Source: Solea solea
Taxonomy: Eukaryota; Chordata; Actinopteri; Pleuronectiformes; Soleidae
Length of the DNA: 64,000 nt
Direction of reading: 5' to 3'
Assembly: GCF_958295425.1 (NCBI RefSeq)
Contig: NC_081146.1
Span: 10,383,985 to 10,447,984 of the forward strand
Under the pieces are notes generated by a model. That model saw only the letters and a program-made list of their open reading frames with translations, did not search any database and was not told the DNA's origin. Position numbers and translations under genes: made by a program. Positions 24,101 to 36,024 of the stretch are shown here, piece after piece; within the stretch, counting starts at the first letter, position 1; each line of letters starts with the position of its first letter.

Positions 24101-27100
24101 TTTAAGTTAAATTGTGGCTGTTGTTTACTTCTTCTCACACCTCAAACGGGCAAATTTGAAGCCATTGTTAATTTGTTCTGTATGGTGTGTTTACACATTT
24201 ATGAGGCAAAAACTTCCTCTCAGTAATAGCAAAGTAACACACCCAACATTGTGCCCTGTTGTTATGGATTTGACAGTGAAAGGTTTGTGTTTGTTGTACA
24301 CGCTCTCAGGAGTAGATTAATAATCATATTTGTCAGTATGAACAGCATTGAAGTGGATTCAGTTTTATAAACACAATTAAGACAAAACAGGCTGTATAGA
24401 CACACAGTGAGCGGCAGCCCTTTCAGTTAGTGCCAATTTGGGTTTCTCACAAAACTCTATATTCAAATTGCTATTCATTTAAGAACAAATAAATGAAAAT
24501 ACCCATGTCAGAGCACAGCCCATTACTAAGGTCTACACATTCAACTAGTCAAAGTGAGACAAACAGGGGAGAGACATCAGGCAATATTCTGAAAATGGGT
24601 GAATGAAAAATAAGAGGGAAAGAAAAGGAAAGGAGGGTGTTAAGGCACATTTATCACATGATATCACATTTTAGTTTAATTACTAAAATGTGATATTAAA
24701 GTATTAAGTCATTATCAGAATTCTTACTTATAATCACTTCAGTTCATCCCCCTTCTCTAGATCAATGTGCCAGACTTCTGGCTTTAGGACATTTTTACTA
24801 ACTGGTCCACTTGAAATTTTAAACTGAATATTCCTGCTTCAGGGCACAATCTTACCTCCAGATGACCGCTGAAGGCTGCGTGGTGCAGCGCAGTCCGGCC
24901 CGCTCTATCCGACACATTCACATTGCTGAGGAGGGGGACAAGGGCTTCAGCGCAGCGAACAGCCTTATTGGCCGCAGCGATGTGAAGTGGCGTCTGCCAA
25001 TTCTTGTCTCGGGCGTTTACATCTGCTGAGTGTTTCAGCAAAACCTGGACGGCCTCCTGCAAGAAGTCAACATATTAAAGTGTGAACGGTTTCGGGTGAG
25101 TAAAACATAGATGCGATTGAGAATAAGAGGAGCATTCACATACCTCACTACATGAGGCCACAGCCCGGTGGAGAGGAGTGAGCCACTTGTTATCTTTGGC
25201 ATTTACTCTGCCACCTACAAGTCAGAGAGCATTGGGTGTCAGGCTGTGTAGGGTTATACAGATAAATTACCTATATTGTTACATTATAAGAAAATGTCTG
25301 AAGCCTTCTGACTTAGTTAACAGCCATACTATTAATGTTTCTTTTAACAAGACAAATTCTGCTCACATATGCCTGTCATCCACACTACCCTGGTACTCCG
25401 TTTTTGCAAATGAACTTGCAAAGAAGATGCTACATGTTAGCACAAACGGGCAAAAACAGAGACCTAATGATGCGGTTACCTGCATTTACTTCCTGACTGG
25501 TTCCTCAATAGCTGCGACTAGCCTATCTGCTGTGAACAAAAAGATCCATTAAAACACCTCACTTTCACCTCATTGTTGGCCTAATACAAAAAAGGCCCTG
25601 TTCTTACTTTTCACCTGTGTTTACTCTCTGAAACTAGGCAAACAACTGCAGAGGAGAAAATCTTCCTGTTAACACAGGCACATACATGCCCAGTTTACTT
25701 GAATGGTCAAGTGACATAGTGTTAGTATGTATGCAGATTTCCCCTGTAACAGAGCTAAAATAATTATCTAGACCAGGGGTTGTCAATTAAAATCCCAAGA
25801 GGTCCAAATAATTTAATCAAGCCGAGGTCCTTAACTTTGTTATGTCTAACAAGTGTAGCGAGTTAAGTCCAATATACTCTATCATGAAATATTATTATTA
25901 TTATTATCATCATTTTGTCAATTTAAAAAGGATGGGTTGTAATTTTTTTATTTTCTAATGTCAGGAGAAAAATAAAACAGTCTTACATAAGACATGTATA
26001 TAACAACATCTTCAGTTGTTAACTGTAGAGCTAAATACCGAAGATGACGATGACCTGGATGACTGAGTCAGAACCTTCACAGACATTGTTTTGATTAAAA
26101 CTGTGCTGTCTGAATTTCTCCTCTCAGATCACACGGTGTGAAGTTACTTTTCACTAAATATCAGCCTATTTTTACAAGTGTTGTTCACACAAGGAGTTGC
26201 TGCTAGGTTTTTACGCTGGGCTTGCCTTTAATATTGCCATCACCTTTGAATACTGAAAAAAGTCTAAATTAAAGTAGTATAACTAGTCATATGATGTCGA
26301 GTTATGTAACGGTGATTGCAAGTGGGATTATTATAGTCCTCACTGAGGCTCTGTGTCTGAGAGTTGCAGCCTGCAGTGCACATGTGTGCGAGACACTCAT
26401 GGCAGTCTGTCAGAGCAGAAGCTGTACTTGTGTCACATCATGTCTGCATTTACATTAAAAACCTTTTTTTTTTTTTTTAAATCATAACCATGGTGGAATG
26501 ATCAACAACATGTGTTCCATGTCTGATTCTGAGTTTGAGCAGAAAATATTGTTTCCTATTAAGACATGAGCTGGATTTTTGCTGAGAGGCGGAGCCTCGC
26601 AGAAAAATCCCCCGTTGTGGGAAGTCTGTCGAGAGGAGAGAGGAGCAGCTGACGAACGCAACATACTCAGGTTCAAACAGTACTCTCCAGTCCTGAGACC
26701 CATTTTTTGGTCCCAACTCAGTTTCATGTATTACAGTAATATACCAGGGCTCTTCATTGTGAAGCTGTGCATTTATCAGTCATGAAAATATTTTCACAAT
26801 AAAAATGTTTAAAATGGATTCAGGGAACTGGATAGGTAAAGTGCTTTTACAGAAAGTGTTGGATTTGTGGCTTGAGAAACAGAGTCCACCCATAATCTAG
26901 AGACACTCATAGTTTTATCTAAAAATACTGTTTTTAAATGAAAAATTAGTGGTCTGTAAGAAAAGAGGAAACTGCAGACTGCACATTGAATGATTTCACA
27001 ATGTTGAATCCAGATTTACCATCTGTTTTATGAACGTCAGATTAGGAATATAACTTTAATATTAAAAATGCTGATCATTCACCAAAACCTTACAGAGGAA

Positions 27101-30100
27101 AGAGAAAAAAGTGTGTCAGAACCTCCATGCATTTAGTCATGTATGACCAATCTTACTGACATCTTAAACTCGACTTGTGACACCAAATACATAATTTTTA
27201 AAAGTACGGCTGGATAGCGTTTACAGTTAATCTTCCTTACCTGAAAGAATCAACAGCTCCACAATTTCCGCATCTCCAAGATACGCAGCAGCATGCAGTG
27301 GAGTTCGCTTCTCATTGTCCTGAAGAAAGTGAAAAGAAAAACATATACGGTCATTGAAAAAGACACATAAAGACCTTAGGTTGCTCTAACTTTAACCTTG
27401 TATCCTTTTCTCACTTCACTAAAAAAAGGGAAACACGGAACACCAACATTTGCTTGATGTTTGCAAAGCACAGTCACCATTCATGGGAAGTTTCAGTGAC
27501 TAGAAAAGCCCTCCAGTGAAACATGAACAAGAACAAGAACAAACCAGCCTTATTTTGAAACAAACACCCAATGCAGTAATTGTGAGGAATGTAATAAAAT
27601 AAGTAGAGCCAGATCATGAAGGGGAAACTGTAAAAACCCCAAAACATGATGTTTTGTAATCTGCAAATTGTAATTGATAGAATTGTATGATGAGGCCTTT
27701 TCCACGATACACATTATAGGTTTCAATTCAGTCGTTTAAAAGATAAAAAATAACCCGAGGAAATGGTTGCAGATTAGTGAGAAAGAGATTACCTGTGCAT
27801 TCACATCCTCCTTTTTGAAAATGAGTGAGCGTACTTCATCTGGGTCTACGTTGAAAATAGCTTTCAGCAAAGGAGGCTGTAAAAAAAAAAAACGAAGTCA
27901 GACTGACATTGTCACAAGTATACAATTTGACAAAACAATAATCATTCAAGTTGCAACACAGACATCTGGATCCTGGCCATCAAGCACCGCCATACACACG
28001 ACTCATTTGCTCTGAGATTACAAAATCATGGTTAGACTGTAAAAAAGTCCTAAATATTATTATTTAAACATTGTGACAATGTCACAAAGACAAATAAAAT
28101 TTTAATCTTTAGAAAACCACACGTCCAGTCATGCGCTCCATATAATTTATGGATGAGAAAAACCCTCAGTTTAAATAAATCAAGGTTTCCAAAACACAAC
28201 CTGAGTAAAGGAGAAGGTTGCTGAAATCCTGAGGAATGACCATTAAGGATCATGCTATTCCTATTCCGAGTTCTTTGAAGTAGTTGAACTGGTCCCACCT
28301 TTCTTCAGGGAAAATACAACTGTGTATGTTGTTTTCTATATTTTCAACATTCTCATTTTGTAAAAAACAAACAAACAAACTAATATGTTTAAAGTAGTGT
28401 TTAGCACAGTGTTACCCATGTGTCAGTAGCTAATATGATTATGTGAGAGACTGTTGCAGCATTTTGCTAATACTTCTTGAAAGACAAGGCTTTCTACATC
28501 ACCCATAATGTCTCCCAGTGTGCAGGAGCTTTAAACTCTCAGCACAAGAGGATTAAAACTTGACAGCCTTTTTGCCAATACTTCCTGCAAGATGAGGCCC
28601 TCTCATAACACCATAACACCCACAGTGTCTCTTAAGAGTGAATAAAACTGAAAACTTCCAATGCAACAGGAATAAAACTTGACAGATTATCTGGAGCAAC
28701 CATTCCCAGAGACTGGGTCGAGACATGACCCATGTGTGGTACATGGGTCATGAGAGATATTTCTGGGATGCCAAACAACGTTACTGGATTTTTTCCAGCC
28801 TTTTTATTTCTGACTTCAGTTAAGCTTCCAAAAGATAAGAAATAAGCAATCATTGTGGGTTATCAGCTGTGACCAGATAAGTTATTCCAGCAAGTAACAA
28901 ATAATCAGTTCAGTAATACTTGTGTACGACAGGTGAGCTATTATCAAGCACTGCCATTAGATGTGAGCAATTACAGCCTTTGACTGAAAAATCTGCATCA
29001 TGTATTCAAAGGGTAATGTAAAGAAATGCAAAGAGTCAGTGGGGTTTGGATTCACCTGCTACAATGTCTGACAGGAATAAAACCACAACTCTTTATATGC
29101 CATCAATGCACTTTTGCTGGAAAACAGGGGGATTATTTAAACACACTACATACAATCAATTTGATGAGCTGGATTGGATTCATGACTGTGAATGACGCAG
29201 CATGCAGAACACATTTGTTCATTGAAATCTCATACTTGGATTAACATGTCAGCCTGCTACACAGCCAGCTAATTAGCTAATGTGCAGCCGTGTAGCTTAT
29301 GATGCCATCCAGATCATTTACATACTTTTCAAACTATATCAAACAGAACCAACTATGTTCAGATCTAATTCATTTTTCTGAACCGCTTCCAAATATATTT
29401 TTAGCAGCTCACACCCACATTGTTATCTAATACCATTTACATGGTACTCAAATTGAGCCTGTGGTCAAAATCAATTGTACTGCACGTCCATTTAAAGTTG
29501 TTTGAAACCAACAGGTCAAGATATGCATCGTCTGTGTGTGCAAAGTTGAGCCACATGTTTAATTGCAGCACTAAGATTGATGGTCACTAGGTATTATGCA
29601 AGACAATCTACCATTACCATCACCAGTTACTCTCTAAAAAATCAGAAAGTCATTTCATTCACTTATTCAACTGCCCCTGGATATCTGTAGGGTGCAATAA
29701 AGGTCAAGAAAATATGGAACATTTCTGGGCAACAAGAAGGCACTTGTGTGTTAGGCACGGTTTCATTTTAGACGATTTCTGAGTTTGCCTAAAGGATGGA
29801 CACATCGACATTTTGTTGTTTTCAATGTTCTAGTCCTGCATGACTGGTGTAGGAGACTTGTGTGTCTTTCCCTGCAGGACAGTGTACCTCCTCTCCTCGT
29901 ACAAGCCAGCCTAGTTAATACCATCACCATGGAGACAGCTCTTTGGCACTGGCTCACTGGAGCTCAGGCACACGATCATTCAAGCACACACACACACACA
30001 CACAATGAACGACACATGAAGGTACCTATAATACAAGAATAGCAGTCATGTGCAAAACACCAGCCTTGAATGTCAACAGAAAGCTATTCTTGTTTTCACA

Positions 30101-30903
30101 AGTAGGTGGTAAGTGATTAAAGTTGATAGCGGGCCACATGTCTAATATTGTCACACTGCCACTCACATTTATAACCATTGCCTGCAAGTAGATTTCTCGA
30201 AAAGTAGAAATAGAAACCATTTTACAAAAACGCAAAACCATCGAAACTACTAAAATACATGTCTTATTTACTGCAGTGTTCGCAAGAGGAACAAACACTG
30301 AAAGCTAGGAAGGAAGGACATAACTGCTATGAGCTCGCTATAAATATACATTTATACAGTTGTCGCAGTAACACCACAATCAACAGATCGCATTGGTTGT
30401 TATGGCAGCCGCTTTAAAAACATTACAGAGGTTAAGCGGCTATTATTACATCGATGAAACACCTGAAAGGGACAATCAAGCCCAGTTTCGTATGGAATTT
30501 TCACGTTTCGCACAGGCTCTGGCTAATCGCTGGATAAATGGAGGGGTCATCTGGTTATAACTCTATAACCGCTGGAGCATGTGTCTCAGTAAATGTGATG
30601 CCACTTATTAATCACTAACAACATGGTTTCAATTACTATTCACATACAGCACTGTACCTACATTCCGCCTCATAAGTCACCACTTCATATATATATATAT
30701 TTATAGCTCCATGATAAATGTTTTGGGAAACGCTTCCGTTTCTGTGAATAGCCGGGGAGACTCGTATTACATTCCACTGGCGAGTGTTGAAATCGAGGCA
30801 GCTAGCTAGCTAGCGTTAGCCAGCATCCAACACTAGCTTAAACTTGAGTGAGCTTTTGACAACAACCACCACTCACCTGGTCTCGAATTTTGAGAACCAC
30901 CAT
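15963..30903 (-). CDS. ankrd28: Ankyrin repeat domain protein 28 (PP6 regulatory ankyrin subunit A), complete
   Basis: ANKRD28 is a scaffold subunit of the protein phosphatase 6 holoenzyme and has also been linked to DOCK180-dependent cell migration. Twenty-eight exons join in frame for 3159 nt, 1052 residues (human 1053). The protein starts MVVLKIRDQ (human MAFLKLRDQ) and continues as a long array of ~33-residue ankyrin repeats with TPLHxAA signatures, e.g. [39 protein letters not shown] and [19 protein letters not shown]. It ends in the family tail [10 protein letters not shown]...[11 protein letters not shown] ([10 protein letters not shown] here). Exon coordinates are given in the three following entries. 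The paralogues ANKRD44 and ANKRD52 share the fold, but identity to ANKRD28 is higher throughout and synteny with hacl1 and colq agrees. Whether this is the a or b teleost copy cannot be told. Confidence 0.96.
18148..18256. repeat. AT microsatellite in ankrd28 intron
   Basis: A pure (AT)n run followed by degenerate ATATAAA and ACACAT units, immediately beside the MITE that begins near 18309. Confidence 0.9.
18309..18639. mobile_element. MITE with inverted TTAAA..CAGTGCATAACTG ends
   Basis: The left end TTAAAACTGTAGTGCATAACTG (positions 18309-18330) matches the right end read on the minus strand, TTAAAGCTGCAGTGCATAACTG. The length is about 331 bases with no transposase frame. It lies in the ankrd28 intron between exons 18906-18687 and 18047-17960. 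Its interior is shared with diverged copies at 11886-12232 and around 36490-37220. Confidence 0.65.
19258..21651 (-). other. ankrd28: ankrd28 exons 9-20 (coding coordinates)
   Basis: 21651-21573, 21479-21365, 21156-21074, 20994-20931, 20824-20756, 20662-20522, 20348-20237, 20147-20121, 20015-19941, 19851-19650, 19541-19454, 19375-19258. Exon 16 (20147-20121) is a 27-nt microexon encoding IASETPLDV, matching the human protein. Exon 14 uses a non-canonical-looking but valid donor, gtcagt. Confidence 0.93.
22016..22140. mobile_element. LINE-derived fragment
   Basis: Contains ccatccatccatcgtcaaa, cgcttatgcaagattgtgtcgcaggggtagcag and gggggagatccccagatta, resembling a LINE segment that is very abundant in teleost genomes (recognised from memory). 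It is truncated and non-coding, in an ankrd28 intron. Confidence 0.55.
23299..23333. repeat. A-rich simple repeat (A7-8T units)
   Basis: Repeats of AAAAAAAT type in the ankrd28 intron between exons 23458-23371 and 23056-22914. Confidence 0.85.
28458..28684. repeat. Diverged tandem duplication, ~105-120 bp unit
   Basis: The segment with attttgctaatacttcttgaaagacaaggc ... aggattaaaacttgacag is followed directly by a second version with ttttgccaatacttcctgcaagatgaggc ... aggaataaaacttgacag. It lies in ankrd28 intron 1. No coding potential was seen. Confidence 0.6.
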
Positions 30904-31300
30904 ATTTCTGAGATTTTAGCTGTTCTCACGCAGATTCATAAAGGGAGATTATCAGCCTCCTTCCCAACAGCAGTGTTTGATCTCTCTCTCCGTAGCTCTC
31001 CCGCTGCTTCGCTGGAGGCCTAGCGTGACGCTAACTTAGCTCTTTCTGGCTAGCTCCCTAACCTATGGCATGAAAGCGAAAGAGTAGCGGAAACTCCATA
31101 ACATTGCCGCCACCATACCTCACCCCCCAAAAAGACGCGACGCCATTGGTCAGACGCGCAGGACTTGCCAGTAAGAGAGTTTCGCATGGGTCATTACTAA
31201 GAGGACAATATGACAGACGCACCAGGTTAAACATTGCACCGCTGACTGCGTTCATGTCAAAATAAACATGTGTTACGCACATTTAAATTCATTAACACGA
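30904..31300 (-). promoter_or_regulatory. ankrd28: Probable ankrd28 5' untranslated region and promoter
   Basis: Directly upstream of the ankrd28 start codon. It is locally richer in C+G and CpG than its surroundings (31016-31220) and has the minus-strand word ATGGTGGCGGC, a partial YY1/initiator-type match. No TATA box was found. The transcription start is not defined by the sequence alone. Confidence 0.45.
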
Positions 31301-33880
31301 AAGTTCAAGCTTATTATTATTGCACAGTTTAAAAAGTAGGGGGCGTTGTGGCTTCGCTATTTTGTCCGCTATTTGTTGACAACTACTTTTTATTTGAGTT
31401 ACAAACAGTGACATGTTAATGTTGCACTTTAACAGTCATGCTACCAGAAGGAGAGCAGGAGACATAACCATAAATTAACCTGACTCACTTAAGAAGTTAC
31501 GTGCAGGTAGGCCTTCAACGATTAATCAATTATTATTCAGTAACTGGATGAATAATTGTTTTTGATAAGCGATTAATCGTTTGTGTCGTTTGCTTCTTTC
31601 TGGACAAAACAAAAACATTTGTTGGCATCGTCGTTTGCAGGTTTGTGAAATACTGGTCAACATTTTGTATATTGGATTAAATAATGGATTCATTGAGAAA
31701 AAATGGACGGATTTAATAATGAAAACAACAGTTAGGTGGCTGCAGCCCTATATGACACTAAAACAGGAGGCCACTGAGTGTCCAGTCTGGTCAGGAGGGG
31801 CTGATGAAAATCAAAGTGTATGTTTTGATATGAAACAATACAAAGTTTATTATAAAAACGCATCTATGGTGCAAAATCAATCTGTAAATAATAAAAACAG
31901 ACATACTTAATAATTACGACTTTATTTTAAATTAAGGGCCGCATGAAATTGATTGGGGGTCCGCAAGTGGTCCTCTGCACTAGGTCTCAACCTCCCATGA
32001 TCCCATCATGATTAACTAGCCCCATGGAAGCTGGGAGAGCAGTTTTAAAGTTCGATGCTTACACCTGTCACACCCTCCAAAATGTCTCCATATATCTTTA
32101 TAATTTAATTTCCTCCAATAATAAAACAAACATATACATACAGTCATCAGGTGTGCCATATATAGTAGCCTAAATAATCATTTGACACATCTTACTGGTT
32201 TAATAAACATAATGTAGTCTAATGTGAAAGTAAAAGACCATTTTTGAGAAACACCTTTTCAGATGCTTGCAGCATCTTGCAGCAACACTAGTCTATAGGT
32301 TTTAAATGCAGGATGTTCTAGGTCCTGTTACCTAACACCAGTGTGGTGAAATATGGCCCTCTAGTGTTTTAGCCTTCAACTACAAGCTGGCTTCATAAAC
32401 AGATGATTTACATGAGGTTTAATAGACACAAAGATAATGAAAACAAAAAGCAAATATATGTGAATGTGTCAACTTGTAGTGTAACTGTCAATGTCTATAC
32501 TGATTTTTAATGTTAAAACCATACATTACCTTTGTCAATTTAGGGGGAAATGCTAAGGTTTTGAGATTTCAGACCTACACAAGATTAATTCCAAGATAAA
32601 TAAGCAAGTTCTTATGGGGGAAATGTGCATCGTTTCAGCAGCAGCAGTCACGATAGTAACAATTAGTTACAAAGTATTTATTGGTAAGCATGCATTAAAC
32701 ATAAGGAATATACAACATATTAATGTCTGCTTAAGTATTGTTACATCTACAGAACAACAGCTGATGATGTGGTTCTGTAATTTTCTCTGTACTGCACTGT
32801 GCAAACACTGCTGGCAGGGATGACATTACTGTATGTGAGTATTGTGTGTGTGAGTATTATGTTGAGGTCTCTACCAAGTACTATGAAGTTATGTCATAAT
32901 GCAATGTTATTTGAATTTTACAGCTCAAGCTACATTACATATAGAGAAGATAATTATTCCTTGGTGGATTGTAAATAATCCACCAAGTGCAGTGAGTTAT
33001 TCTATAAAACTTCAGGAAAGCAGTAAAGAAAACAGTACCGTTACTGTGAGAGTGAGGGAGGTATAGGGGTATTTATGTAAGAATGTACATAATGTTCGCC
33101 ACCAGGCAACTTTCCAGAGCAGTCTCATATTTCAAGGCACTGGAAACAAAGAAAGAGGAGAGGGAAAAGTTTGTGGCAGCTATGCTGATTATTTTTGGTG
33201 TAGGTTGGGTGCCTTTGCAGGGGGTAATCCTTCTGGATCTGTCCCTAAGCCCCCTGAAGGCCACAGTATCCACAGCAGGAATACTTTCTCACTGGGGAGG
33301 CAGTGGTGGAGGAAAGGGGTTCCCACAAATTAAGAGGAGAATCTACGCACAGAGAGGTAATGAAGAAAACAGATGCTTATGCACATACCTCCTCAGTCTC
33401 CACCCCTCTGTAAACCTGCACCCCTGCCCCTGTGTTTACACCCTACATGTTTACAGGGCCAACTGTATGAGGGCATGTGTGAGACAGAAAGAAAGAGAGA
33501 AAGAAAGAAAGACAGTTGTAGCTCACCATGCTTCTAACCAAAGTGTAATAATGTAAGATCAATAGATGCATAGCAATAATAAAGAATTTAACAGATATTT
33601 ATTATTGATATGAATCATATTTGCATAGTCATCATGAAAATGGTATATAGGATGACCTAAGCTATAAAAACACTTCTTGTACTTTATATTGCATATGCTA
33701 GGTCATCACTTTTAGTTTCATTAAGTTTATTTTTGTAGCAATTCTTTGTATAGTGGCTTTGGGTTCCTTCAAATATACCAAACAAAGTTTTTAGTTTTTA
33801 TTAGAAAAAAAGATATACTTCAACTATTTCTTCTTCTTCTTTCAGGGTAAACCACTGGATGATATCCTGCTCAGTGCACA
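31301..33880. other. Gene-free stretch
   Basis: No recognisable gene. It is AT-rich sequence with a perfect 11-bp-arm palindrome at 32960-32987 (CTTGGTGGATT, six-base loop, complement). Open frames such as 33083-33556 show no family resemblance and no splice context. Confidence 0.6.
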
Positions 33881-33974
33881 CCCAGGTGTCTTCTTTACTA
33901 AGTTTTTTTGGGGGACAGCTCCAATACACTTTCCCATTACATCTGCAAAATTATAATAATATATGCTGACAATG

Positions 33975-34006
33975 ACATTTTTATATATATATATATATAT
34001 ATATAT
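33975..34006. repeat. AT microsatellite
   Basis: A short (TA)n run beside the orphan ORF at 34122-34361. Confidence 0.85.
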
Positions 34007-34121
34007 CTGTGAAGACTGCAAAGCTCATGACATTTTTGCTTATGCTGAGAAATGACATGGTCCTAGTGTCTCGGTACCAGCTGTGAGGTCCTCCACAGTG
34101 ACAGGCATGCAAGATCACGCC

Positions 34122-34361
34122 TCAGATTCGCTGATGTTTGGCTGTGCCCCTGTATGACCAGCCGTCAGGATGAGAGATAGCAAACAGCTGGACAGTCAGG
34201 GGCCCGTAGTGAAAGTGGCGTACCCGCTTTCTCTGTCCCAGCTGCCGTAGGACAGAAGAAAGATGAGAAGCGCAGGAGAATTCAATTTCAGCATATATCC
34301 CATCACTGCTCCTGGAGTGTCCATGCAGAGCCAGAGGCCACATAATCAGCAGATAAATCAA
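34122..34361 (-). CDS. Unrecognised small ORF with signal-peptide-like start
   Basis: 79 codons from an ATG, ending in a stop. The frame stays open upstream to a plausible acceptor (cattttttag-like, near 34375). The start, ILIYLLIMWPLALHG, is strongly hydrophobic, like a signal peptide. It is followed by a polar segment, a dibasic stretch GQRKRVR and HFHYGPLTVQLFAISHPDGW. Third-position C/G use looks more gene-like than in the surrounding DNA. I do not recognise the family. It could be the last exon of a small secreted protein, a decayed exon, or chance. Confidence 0.25.
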   Translation of the reverse strand: MIYLLIMWPLALHGHSRSSDGIYAEIEFSCASHLSSVLRQLGQRKRVRHFHYGPLTVQLFAISHPDGWSYRGTAKHQRI

Positions 34362-34910
34362 AATATTTGTCTCCTAAAAATGATTAAGGTAGCGCTGGTA
34401 TAACAAGGGTTAAAATATTCCAAGAGGAATAATCACAGATCTGCACCCAAACATCCAAACACACTGTCACACTGTGATGTGTGATGAGCAGTGATGTGGG
34501 AAACAGGTGAACAGAGACAAGAGAGATGCTTTGTTCTTCTTCTGGAGGGAAGACATTTGTCCAGTGGGCCACACAGTTAACTAAGGCGAGCTACCGAAGA
34601 ATGCTTTGAAGTGACACATAAAAATGTGAGACCATGGACAGCAGGAGATTTATGACGATGACTAATTTCCAAATAATCTCTGCTAATCACACAGTTAGTC
34701 GGGCCCTTTAAAAATTCCCACCACTGGGCACTTACTGTAAATTATAAATCCAGATCAGTGGGAAAACGGAGGCTTCACAGTTCATTATTTTACATGATTA
34801 TACTGTATAACCAATTTACAATTCATGCATTTTATTGCCGTTTGGTGCGACAAGGTTGAACACACAAAGTTCCCAGTGTAGTCCAAGCAAATTACATATG
34901 AGTAGCATGA

Positions 34911-34924
34911 CCACTAGATGGCAC
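34911..34924 (+). promoter_or_regulatory. CTCF-consensus motif
   Basis: CCACTAGATGGCAC matches CCASYAGRKGGCRS at all 14 positions. It lies in the gene-poor interval between the divergent ankrd28 and hdac9 genes, where an insulator would be plausible. Motif evidence only. Confidence 0.45.
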
Positions 34925-35104
34925 CATTTCCATTTTATGTGAGGTCTTACTCGGCCTTGTGGAGCTACAGGTGCTATTTTTAGGAGGTGCACCATCGCAA
35001 ACCGTATTCTTTGGTTGCTGCAGCTGTCACATTGAGGACTTTTATGCTTTCATGCAATATTAAGAAAATAATAGCTTCTTTGTGAACAGTGAGCAACAAC
35101 TAGT

Positions 35105-35147
<43 letters not shown>

Positions 35148-35148
35148 C
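35105..35148. repeat. (GATA)n microsatellite
   Basis: About eleven perfect GATA tetranucleotides. Confidence 0.97.
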
Positions 35149-35299
35149 AAAGCAGTTTAAAATAATACAATTATATGTTCACTATATGAATAGAGGAAAA
35201 AGCACGACTTGTTTCCATGCAAGCCTGTTCTGTTTATGCATTCTGAAAATACTGACCAGATACTCCTGCGGTCAAAGCTGAACTCGTCTCTCTATCACG

Positions 35300-35505
35300 C
35301 GGATGATCAGAGGGACAGCGGAGGCAGACAGGGCACTCAGACTGGCACTGCCTCTGCTCGGCTCAGATTTTACCGCGTCCCCTGTTTCGACCAGGCGAGA
35401 TTATTTATAGCTCAGTCGTCACGCCGCCGTCCGTCCACCTGCACACTCCAACCTGGCGACGCAGCCTCTACAACCCCTCACCCCCCTCTACTAATCAAGG
35501 TACAA
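35300..35505 (+). promoter_or_regulatory. Possible TATA promoter and first exon
   Basis: A CpG-bearing island in otherwise AT-rich DNA contains gattatttatagctcag (about 35399-35415), a TATA-like word, followed by a CG-rich stretch (tcacgccgccgtccgtccacc) and a possible splice donor atcaag|gtacaa near 35500. If real, it could be a distal non-coding first exon on the plus strand, for hdac9 or an unknown transcript. Weak evidence. Confidence 0.25.
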
Positions 35506-35877
35506 CTTCTCACTCACTCACTCACTCATGTTCCGATTCTTCTTTATGTTGAAAGTTATTCGACGCCATATGTGTACAAAATATTTCCTATAAGCCAATT
35601 CCTGTAAAAGCGAAACAGTGGCAACAACTGGTTAATTATTTAGTCGTTTAATAAGATTGTATTAAATGACCCACATAGTAGAAAAAGCAATGCAATTTGA
35701 ATGCGCGTGAACAGGAACTAGAACATAGAACCGCTGGTAAGGTCAGCGCATTAATACGTCGGTGCTGCGGTCACACAGGTGGTCGCATTGTTATCGACAA
35801 ATAAAAATATACCACAGACTACGTGATATGAGCAGTCTCGTCTTTCTGTCCCTGCCTTCTACAAAAAGCCTGCAACT

Positions 35878-36024
35878 ATGTATGTATATATGTATATATA
35901 GATATATATATATACACATATATGTATATCTATATATGTATATATATACACATATATGTGTGTGTATAAATATATATATATAAGTATACACATACATATA
36001 TACATACTGTATACATATATAATA
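35878..36024. repeat. Compound AT/TATG/ACAT microsatellite
   Basis: Runs of TATATA, TATGTATA and ACATATA give artefactual Tyr/Ile open frames on both strands. Confidence 0.92.

Larger units (their letters stand above)
22314..30903 (-). other. ankrd28: ankrd28 exons 1-8 (coding coordinates)
   Basis: 30903-30877 (nine codons, MVVLKIRDQ), 27876-27793, 27319-27241, 25214-25144, 25056-24856, 23458-23371, 23056-22914, 22526-22314. These encode roughly residues 1-302, the first ankyrin repeats. The three longest introns of the gene are near this 5' end, the first being 3.0 kb. Confidence 0.94.

Noticed and set aside
25770..26740. Possible repeat beginning gaccaggggttgtcaattaaaatcccaagaggtcc
   Set aside because: Resembles fish DNA-transposon ends, but I could not find the matching other end or a target duplication.
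15963..30903. ANKRD44 or ANKRD52 as the identity of the ankyrin gene
   Set aside because: The sequence follows ANKRD28 across its whole length, including the C-terminal tail, and the neighbours hacl1 and colq match the ANKRD28 locus.
33083..33556. 157-codon open frame, the longest in the gene-poor region
   Set aside because: No recognisable domain, low-complexity end (QKEREKERKT from AGAAAG repeats), no splice context or similarity I know.
35105..35148. Regular short repeats that could suggest an array
   Set aside because: A plain (GATA)n microsatellite with no spacers; not CRISPR.
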